A stretch of 64,000 bases of DNA from Bradyrhizobium sp. RP6. Its GTDB lineage: Bacteria > Pseudomonadota > Alphaproteobacteria > Rhizobiales > Xanthobacteraceae. Position numbers and translations under genes: made by a program. The notes beneath the pieces were generated by a model. That model was not told the origin of the DNA and ran no database searches. It worked only from the letters and a program-made list of their open reading frames with translations. The number at the start of each line of letters is the position of its first letter. Position 1 is the stretch's first letter. Below, one piece after another: positions 59,147-64,000 of the stretch. The DNA is taken from contig NZ_RQIT01000003.1 of NCBI RefSeq assembly GCF_003837805.1, forward strand, positions 310,001 to 374,000, given 5' to 3'.

Positions 59147-61069
59147 TCACACCCTTCCCTTCAGCGCCTCCCCGATCTCCTCCAGCGCCTTGGGATCCTC
59201 GATCGTCGCCGGCATGGTCCAGGATTCGCCGTCGGCGATCTTCTTGATGGTACCGCGCAGGATCTTTCCGGAACGCGTCTTGGGCAGCCGGCCGACGGTG
59301 ATGGCGAGCTTGAAGGCGGCCACCGGGCCGAGCTTGTCGCGCACCAGTGCGATGATCTCCTTCTCGATCTCGGCCGGCGGGCGCTTCACGCCGGCCTTGA
59401 GCACCAGGAAGCCGCAGGGCACCTCGCCCTTGATCGCGTCCTTGACGCCGAGCACGGCGCATTCGGCGACATCAGGGTGCGAGGCCAAAATCTCCTCCAT
59501 GCCGCCGGTGGAGAGCCGATGGCCGGCGACATTGATGATGTCGTCGGTGCGGCCCATGACGAAGACATAGCCGTCCTCGTCCTTGTAGCCGGCATCGGAG
59601 GTTTTGTAATAGCCGGGGAATTCGCTGAGGTAAGCCTCCTTGAAGCGCTCGTCCTGATTCCACAGCGTCGGCAGACAGCCCGGCGGCATCGGCAGCTTGA
59701 TGACGATCGAGCCCATGATGTTGGTGCCGACCGGTTTTGCCGCTTCATCGACGATATCGACCTGGTAGCCCGGCATCGGCACCGTCGGCGAGCCGTGCTT
59801 CACGGGCAGCATGCCGAGGCCGACCGGATTGCCGGCGATGCACCAGCCGGTCTCGGTCTGCCACCAATGGTCGATCACCGGCACCTTCAGCTGCTGCTCC
59901 GCCCATTCCACCGTCGGCGGATCGGCGCGCTCGCCGGCGAGAAACAGCGTGCGGAATTTGGAGAGGTCGTACTGCCGGATGAATTTCCCTTCCGGATCGT
60001 CCTTGCGGATGGCGCGGAATGCGGTCGGAGCGGTGAAGAAGGCCACCGCCTTGTGCTCGGAGATCACGCGCCAGAACGCGCCGGCATCGGGCGTGCCGAC
60101 CGGCTTGCCCTCGTACATGATCGAGGTCGCGCCATGAAACAGCGGGCCGTAGACGATGTAGCTGTGGCCGACCACCCAGCCGATGTCGGAGCCGCACCAC
60201 CAGACCTCGCCCGGCTTGACGCCATAGAGGTTGAACATCGACCATTTCACCGCGACGAGATGTCCGCCATTGTCGCGCACGACGCCCTTGGGCACGCCGG
60301 TCGTCCCCGAGGTATAGAGGATGTAGAGCGGATCGGTCGCGGCGACAGGCACGCAAGCCGCGCTCTTGCCGTCGTTCAGCGCCTTTCGGCGCAGGCCGGC
60401 CCAGTCGTAGTCGCGGCTTGGCGTCATCTCGCAGGTGAGTTGCGGGCGCTGCAGCACGATGCAGGCCTTCGGCTTGCTGCCGGCAAGCCTGATTGCCTCG
60501 TCGAGCAGCGGCTTGTAATGGACGATACGGCCGGGCTCGATGCCGCAGCTGGCGGAGAGGATCAGCTTCGGCTGCGCATCGTCGATGCGGGTGGCGAGCT
60601 CTTTCGCGGCAAAGCCGCCGAACACCACGGAGTGCACCGCGCCGATGCGCGCGCAGGCGAGCATCGCGACCACCGCTTCCGGCACCATCGGCATATAGAG
60701 GATGACGCGGTCGCCCTTGGCGACGCCGAAGTCCTGCATGACGGCGGCGAGCGCCTGGACCTCGTTCAGCAGTTCGGCATAGGTGAGTTTGGTGACCGAA
60801 TTGGTCAGCGGCGAATCATGGATCAGCGCGACCTGATCGGCACGGCCGCGTTCGACATGGCGGTCGAGCGCGTTGTAGCAGGTGTTGACGACGCCGCCGG
60901 CAAACCAGCGGCCGTAGGTTCCTTGCGAGGGATCGAAGATCCTCGTCGGAGGCTCGATCCAGTCGATCTCCTTCGCGGCCTCGGCCCAGAAACCTTCGGG
61001 ATCGGCCAGCGAGCGCGCGTGGACCTCATGATAACGACTTTTGCCGTCGGCGTTCCCTTGGACGTTCAT
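59147..61069 (-). CDS. prpE: Propionyl-CoA synthetase-like acyl-CoA synthetase
   Basis: A 640-aa AMP-forming ligase of the ACSS/PrpE branch. 'LYILYTSGTTGVPKGVVRDN' is the P-loop (note Val-Arg-Asp-Asn as in PrpE), 'WWQTETGWCIAGNPVGLGM' the acyl/adenylate loop, and 'GRLPKTRSGKILRGTIKKI' contains the acetylation-controlled catalytic Lys. 'SDIGWVVGHSYIVYGPLFHG' matches the family. Propionate or another short-chain acid is the expected substrate. The ATG at 61069 has GGGAGCG upstream. No prpBCD genes are adjacent. Confidence 0.9.
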   Translation of the reverse strand: MNVQGNADGKSRYHEVHARSLADPEGFWAEAAKEIDWIEPPTRIFDPSQGTYGRWFAGGVVNTCYNALDRHVERGRADQVALIHDSPLTNSVTKLTYAELLNEVQALAAVMQDFGVAKGDRVILYMPMVPEAVVAMLACARIGAVHSVVFGGFAAKELATRIDDAQPKLILSASCGIEPGRIVHYKPLLDEAIRLAGSKPKACIVLQRPQLTCEMTPSRDYDWAGLRRKALNDGKSAACVPVAATDPLYILYTSGTTGVPKGVVRDNGGHLVAVKWSMFNLYGVKPGEVWWCGSDIGWVVGHSYIVYGPLFHGATSIMYEGKPVGTPDAGAFWRVISEHKAVAFFTAPTAFRAIRKDDPEGKFIRQYDLSKFRTLFLAGERADPPTVEWAEQQLKVPVIDHWWQTETGWCIAGNPVGLGMLPVKHGSPTVPMPGYQVDIVDEAAKPVGTNIMGSIVIKLPMPPGCLPTLWNQDERFKEAYLSEFPGYYKTSDAGYKDEDGYVFVMGRTDDIINVAGHRLSTGGMEEILASHPDVAECAVLGVKDAIKGEVPCGFLVLKAGVKRPPAEIEKEIIALVRDKLGPVAAFKLAITVGRLPKTRSGKILRGTIKKIADGESWTMPATIEDPKALEEIGEALKGRV

Positions 61070-61337
61070 TCCCGCGCTCCCGTGCCTTTATTCGCCCTGC
61101 CCGTGACCCTTGTGGCAGGACAGGCGCCCCGCCATGACCAGGATCAATTGCCGGCCTTGTTGTGGGCTTATTTTCGCGGGAACGGGCCGCGGTTCAAGCT
61201 CAAAAGGATGGGCCTTTCGGGGAAGACACAACTACCGCCGCGGGCGGTGCGCGCGTAGCCCCGCTTGCGGGGGGCGGGGCCTCTGGAAGGACGGTGGCGG
61301 TTCGACTCGAGGAGTGACGACAAGTTCGGAACGCTTC

Positions 61338-62723
61338 TCAGCTCTCCATCGCGTTCAGCTTCTGCAGCCGCTGCTGCATGATCTTCTTGAGATCATAGTC
61401 GGGCCGGCCGAAACTGGCGTTGCGGGTGGCGAGGAAATCGCGCTGGGTCTTGCGCAAATCGCCGGCCGAGCGCTTGCTCGCCAGCTTCAGCACGCGCGCA
61501 TAGGCTTCGGCGATCCGGCGGTCGAGCACGCCCAGCTGGGGATCGGCGCAGATCACCTTCTCGACCTCGCGCTTCGCCGTGGCGCAATCGAATGACGGGC
61601 CGTTGCCGGAAGCCGCATTCAGCGGACGCAGCGGCTCGGCGCCGAATTTCGCGATCTCGGCGATCATGGCACGACGGCCGCTGGCTGCATTCTCGTTACC
61701 GGGATCAAGCTTCAGCGCCGTCTCGTAATCGGCCAGCGCCTTCTTGCGCTCGCCCATCTTCTTGTAGAGCACGGCGCGGTTGTTGTAGGTCTTTGCGAAG
61801 TTCGGATCGAGCTCGAGCGCGGCATCATAGTCGCTCAGCGCAGCCCCGAGCTCGCCCTTGAACTGGTAGGAATCGCCGCGGTTGGTCAGGAAGTTGGCGC
61901 GCCGCTCACGCCTAATCGCTTCGTCGTAATCGGCGATGGCCTTGTCGTACTCGCCCATCGCCGCATAGGCGAGGCCGCGATTGTCGTAATATTCCGGCAC
62001 CTTCGGATCGAGCCTGATGGCCTCGGTGTTGTCGGCGACCGATTTGTCGTTCTGGCCGAGCTTCTTCCAGGCCGCGCCGCGGTTGGTGTAGGTGCGAGGC
62101 CGGTTGGGGTCGAGCCGCAAGGCCTCGTCGAAATTCTCGATCGCCTTTTCGTTGTCGCCACCGAGATAGTAGGTCACGCCGCGGTCGGACCAGGCCTGCG
62201 CATCATTCGGCTTCAGCTTGATCGCCTCGGCGTAATCGGCGAGCGCGCGGTCGAGCCGACGCTGATTGGTGTAGACCACGCCGCGCGACTCGTAAGCCTC
62301 CGCATCCTGCGGATCGAGCTCGATCGCCCTGGTCAAATCCGCCGCAGCACGGTTGAGATCACCGCCGGCCTCGCGCAGCAGGTCGCCGCGCAGGCGCCAG
62401 GCCTTTGCGTTCCCGCCGTCGAGCGCGATGGCGCGGTCCAGATCGCGCAGCGCCTGCGATTGCCCTCCAGGGGTTCGCGCATTGGCTTCGGCGCGGACGA
62501 CGAGGGCCGCGCTACGATCGGAGGTCGGATTTGCGGTCTTGTCGATGATGGCGCTGCACGCCGGGATCAACTCGGCCGGGGCAGCCCTGCCGTCCAGCAC
62601 GCACTCGGTGCTCGCCGCGGCTGGGGCCGCGAGAACAAGACTCATTGCCGCGCCGAGAAAGAAGGCGCGAAGCGAGATTTTGGCAGGCGAAAGCGCTTGC
62701 GCGGAAGAATGCGTGCCGCACAT
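61338..62723 (-). CDS. Periplasmic TPR protein with C-terminal LprI/DUF1311 domain
   Basis: A 461-aa exported protein. The signal peptide ends about residue 37 ('VLAAPAAAST'). Residues about 80-365 are tandem TPRs ('AIELDPQDAEAYESRGVVYT', 'NDAQAWSDRGVTYYLGGDNE', etc.). The C-terminal 85 residues ('PSFDCATAKREVEKVICADP' onward, with 'DLRKTQRDFLATRNASFG') are LprI/DUF1311-like, a domain originally linked to lysozyme inhibition. The next gene upstream encodes a related shorter protein, an apparent tandem duplication. Confidence 0.88.
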   Translation of the reverse strand: MCGTHSSAQALSPAKISLRAFFLGAAMSLVLAAPAAASTECVLDGRAAPAELIPACSAIIDKTANPTSDRSAALVVRAEANARTPGGQSQALRDLDRAIALDGGNAKAWRLRGDLLREAGGDLNRAAADLTRAIELDPQDAEAYESRGVVYTNQRRLDRALADYAEAIKLKPNDAQAWSDRGVTYYLGGDNEKAIENFDEALRLDPNRPRTYTNRGAAWKKLGQNDKSVADNTEAIRLDPKVPEYYDNRGLAYAAMGEYDKAIADYDEAIRRERRANFLTNRGDSYQFKGELGAALSDYDAALELDPNFAKTYNNRAVLYKKMGERKKALADYETALKLDPGNENAASGRRAMIAEIAKFGAEPLRPLNAASGNGPSFDCATAKREVEKVICADPQLGVLDRRIAEAYARVLKLASKRSAGDLRKTQRDFLATRNASFGRPDYDLKKIMQQRLQKLNAMES

Positions 62724-62852
62724 GGCATAGGGCTCCGTGACGTGGGGTTCTCACCGTTGTCGCGGCTGGCAGGAGATGGGTTCAAACCGGCCGGGTCAGG
62801 GACGCACCACTTTTCATTCCCACGCCCTGCTTGCGGGGAGAGGCGAAGCGCC

Positions 62853-63611
62853 TCAAGAGCCGCCCACCCCGTTCAGCCGCTGCAGCCGCTCCTGCATCGC
62901 CTTTTTGAGATCATAGCCCGGCCGGCCGAAACCGGCATTTCGGCGCGCGATGAACTCATCCTGCTCGCGCTGGAACGCCTTGGCTTCATCCGGAGTGCGC
63001 GCCGCGCGGATCACGCGCGCGTTCGCTGCAAAAACCTCCCGGTCGAGATCGGCGAGCTCCCGATTGCCGCAGATCGCCCGTTCCACCGCGCGGCGCGCTC
63101 GCGCGCAATTGAAGCTGGGCTTGCCGGCGACCGCCATCTGCGCGCCGATCCGCTCGAGCTCGCGTGCCATCGCCTTGTGATTGGCCCTGGCCTTCGCGTG
63201 GTTCGGATCGATCTTGAGTGCCGCGCCGAAATCCTGCACCGCCTTCGGCTTGTCGCCCTTCTTCAGCCAGAGCTCGCCGCGCGCGTTGAAGATATCCGCA
63301 AGGCCCGGATCGAGCTCGAGAGCACGGCTGTCATCGGCGATAGCACGGTCGACCTGGTCGTGCCTCGCCAGCAGTGCGCCGCGCGCGATCAGCACCTTGA
63401 TCAGGTCCTCCTTCGCCGTCTTCTCATCGTCGATCACGGCGGCGCAGGCGGTAGCCGCCTTGTCCACGTCGTCGGCCGCGGTCGCCGCAAGGCACAGCTC
63501 GACATCGACCTGTGTCACCGCAACCGACTCGCCTCCGGTCGCAGCATCGGCCGGGGCGGGCGAGAGTGCATAGAGCAGCCCAGCGCCGAACAGGTGAATG
63601 AAAGAACGCAT
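62853..63611 (-). CDS. Periplasmic TPR protein with LprI/DUF1311 domain (shorter paralogue)
   Basis: A 252-aa protein from the ATG at 63611: signal peptide (ending 'PAPADAATGG'), two or three TPRs ('ALELDPGLADIFNARGELWL', 'ALKIDPNHAKARANHKAMAR') and a C-terminal LprI/DUF1311 domain ('PSFNCARARRAVERAICGNR'). Compared with its downstream paralogue, most TPRs are missing. An alternative ATG at 63689 would add 26 residues including three 'RQDPP' units encoded by a tandem DNA repeat; the signal-peptide start is preferred. Confidence 0.85.
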   Translation of the reverse strand: MRSFIHLFGAGLLYALSPAPADAATGGESVAVTQVDVELCLAATAADDVDKAATACAAVIDDEKTAKEDLIKVLIARGALLARHDQVDRAIADDSRALELDPGLADIFNARGELWLKKGDKPKAVQDFGAALKIDPNHAKARANHKAMARELERIGAQMAVAGKPSFNCARARRAVERAICGNRELADLDREVFAANARVIRAARTPDEAKAFQREQDEFIARRNAGFGRPGYDLKKAMQERLQRLNGVGGS

Positions 63612-63630
63612 GCTCGTTGATGTCGGAGGG

Positions 63631-63670
63631 TCTTGTCTTGGGGGGTCTTGCCTTGGGGGGTCTTGCCTTG
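63631..63670. repeat. 15-bp tandem repeat upstream of the LprI-domain gene
   Basis: The unit TCTTGCCTTGGGGGG occurs at 63631-63645 (one mismatch), 63646-63660 and in part at 63661-63670. It lies between the start at 63611 and the divergent antiporter gene at 63745. Being a multiple of three, it stays in frame with a possible upstream start. Confidence 0.85.
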
Positions 63671-63744
63671 CAGCCGCATTATCCATCATACGGCCGGATT
63701 GGTGCTAGCTTGTGGCGCCGCTCAGATCGGTCTCGGGGATCATC

Positions 63745-64000
63745 GTGTCGACATTCGAATGGATCATCGCGCTTCTGCTCGGCGCTGTTGCCTTATCGGC
63801 GCTTGCGCGGCGGATCAAGGTCCCCTACCCGACCTTTCTCGCCATCGGTGGCGCTCTGATCGCCTTCGTGCCGTCCAGTCCGTCCTGGGCGCTGGAGCCG
63901 GACCTGGCATTGGCTCTTTTTGTCGCACCGGTGCTGCTCGATGCCGCCTTCGACACCTCGCTGCGCGATCTGCGCAACAACTGGGTTCCGGTCTCGACCC
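63745..64000 (+). CDS. CPA1-type Na+/H+ antiporter (partial, N-terminal part)
   Basis: The 85 codons present run off the right edge. They begin with GTG at 63745 and encode three hydrophobic segments: 'FEWIIALLLGAVALSALARR', 'YPTFLAIGGALIAFVP' and 'LALALFVAPVLLDAAFDTSL'. The last motif, with 'LFVAPVLLDAAFD', is typical of the first half of CPA1 (NhaP-like) antiporters. The product would exchange Na+ or K+ for H+ across the inner membrane. A 'GGGGAT' element precedes the GTG. Divergent from the LprI-domain gene. Confidence 0.85.
   Translation, partial: MSTFEWIIALLLGAVALSALARRIKVPYPTFLAIGGALIAFVPSSPSWALEPDLALALFVAPVLLDAAFDTSLRDLRNNWVPVST

Overview
The window looks like a chromosomal segment of a GC-rich alphaproteobacterium, most likely Bradyrhizobium or a close relative. 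Pointers are an NdvA/ChvA-type glucan exporter, a TrcR (DUF1013) regulator, the ispH-thrB-rnhA gene order, several ABC uptake systems, and many short palindromic repeats of the kind scattered through Bradyrhizobium genomes. Species assignment is inference. I see no rRNA, tRNA, CRISPR array, insertion sequence or phage gene.

Layout. 1-1.5 kb: membrane part of a type I secretion ATPase (runs off the left edge) and a GlsB-like membrane protein. 1.6-11 kb: a leftward dipeptide-type ABC operon (binding protein, two permeases, two ATPases) with an amidase and a 65-aa AtzG/GatC-like partner inside it. A divergent paralogous binding protein lies behind a good sigma-54 promoter match. 11.2-19.4 kb: a CHASE2 adenylate cyclase, a 1488-aa FecR/VCBS type I secretion protein with three exact 411-bp-period repeats, and a divergent LapG-like cysteine protease. 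19.6-26.5 kb: a leftward liv-type ABC operon containing an acyl-CoA synthetase. 26.8-31.2 kb: an ABC-2 exporter pair, a VapBC-like toxin-antitoxin pair with a palindromic operator candidate, a metallo-beta-lactamase-fold protein and an unknown.

31.3-46.2 kb: cupin, M29 aminopeptidase, a PcaB/adenylosuccinate-lyase-family enzyme, a winged-helix/TPR regulator, several small hypotheticals, two nitronate-monooxygenase paralogues flanking a thioesterase-like gene and a 32-aa membrane peptide, aspartase, a DedA protein and HisE. 46.4-53 kb: orphan NMT1-type binding protein, NdvA, a D,D-carboxypeptidase with a Lys/Ala-rich tail, and FadD. 53-58.5 kb: DUF924 protein, one-Cys peroxiredoxin, rnhA-thrB-ispH, TrcR, and OmpW behind an FNR/FixK box. 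58.7-64 kb: lipoprotein, PrpE-like acyl-CoA synthetase, two tandem TPR+LprI proteins, and the start of a CPA1 antiporter.

Themes. Uptake and activation of organic nitrogen and carbon dominate: peptide and branched-chain-type ABC systems, an amidase, three acyl-CoA synthetases, aspartase and an aminopeptidase. Envelope and surface functions form the second theme: secreted adhesin-like protein, LapG-like protease, cyclic glucan export, peptidoglycan trimming and OmpW. The most unusual cluster is at 11.2-19.4 kb. It could be a regulated cell-surface adhesion module in which a membrane adenylate cyclase accompanies a LapG-type protease and its putative substrate. That functional link is inferred from neighbourhood only.
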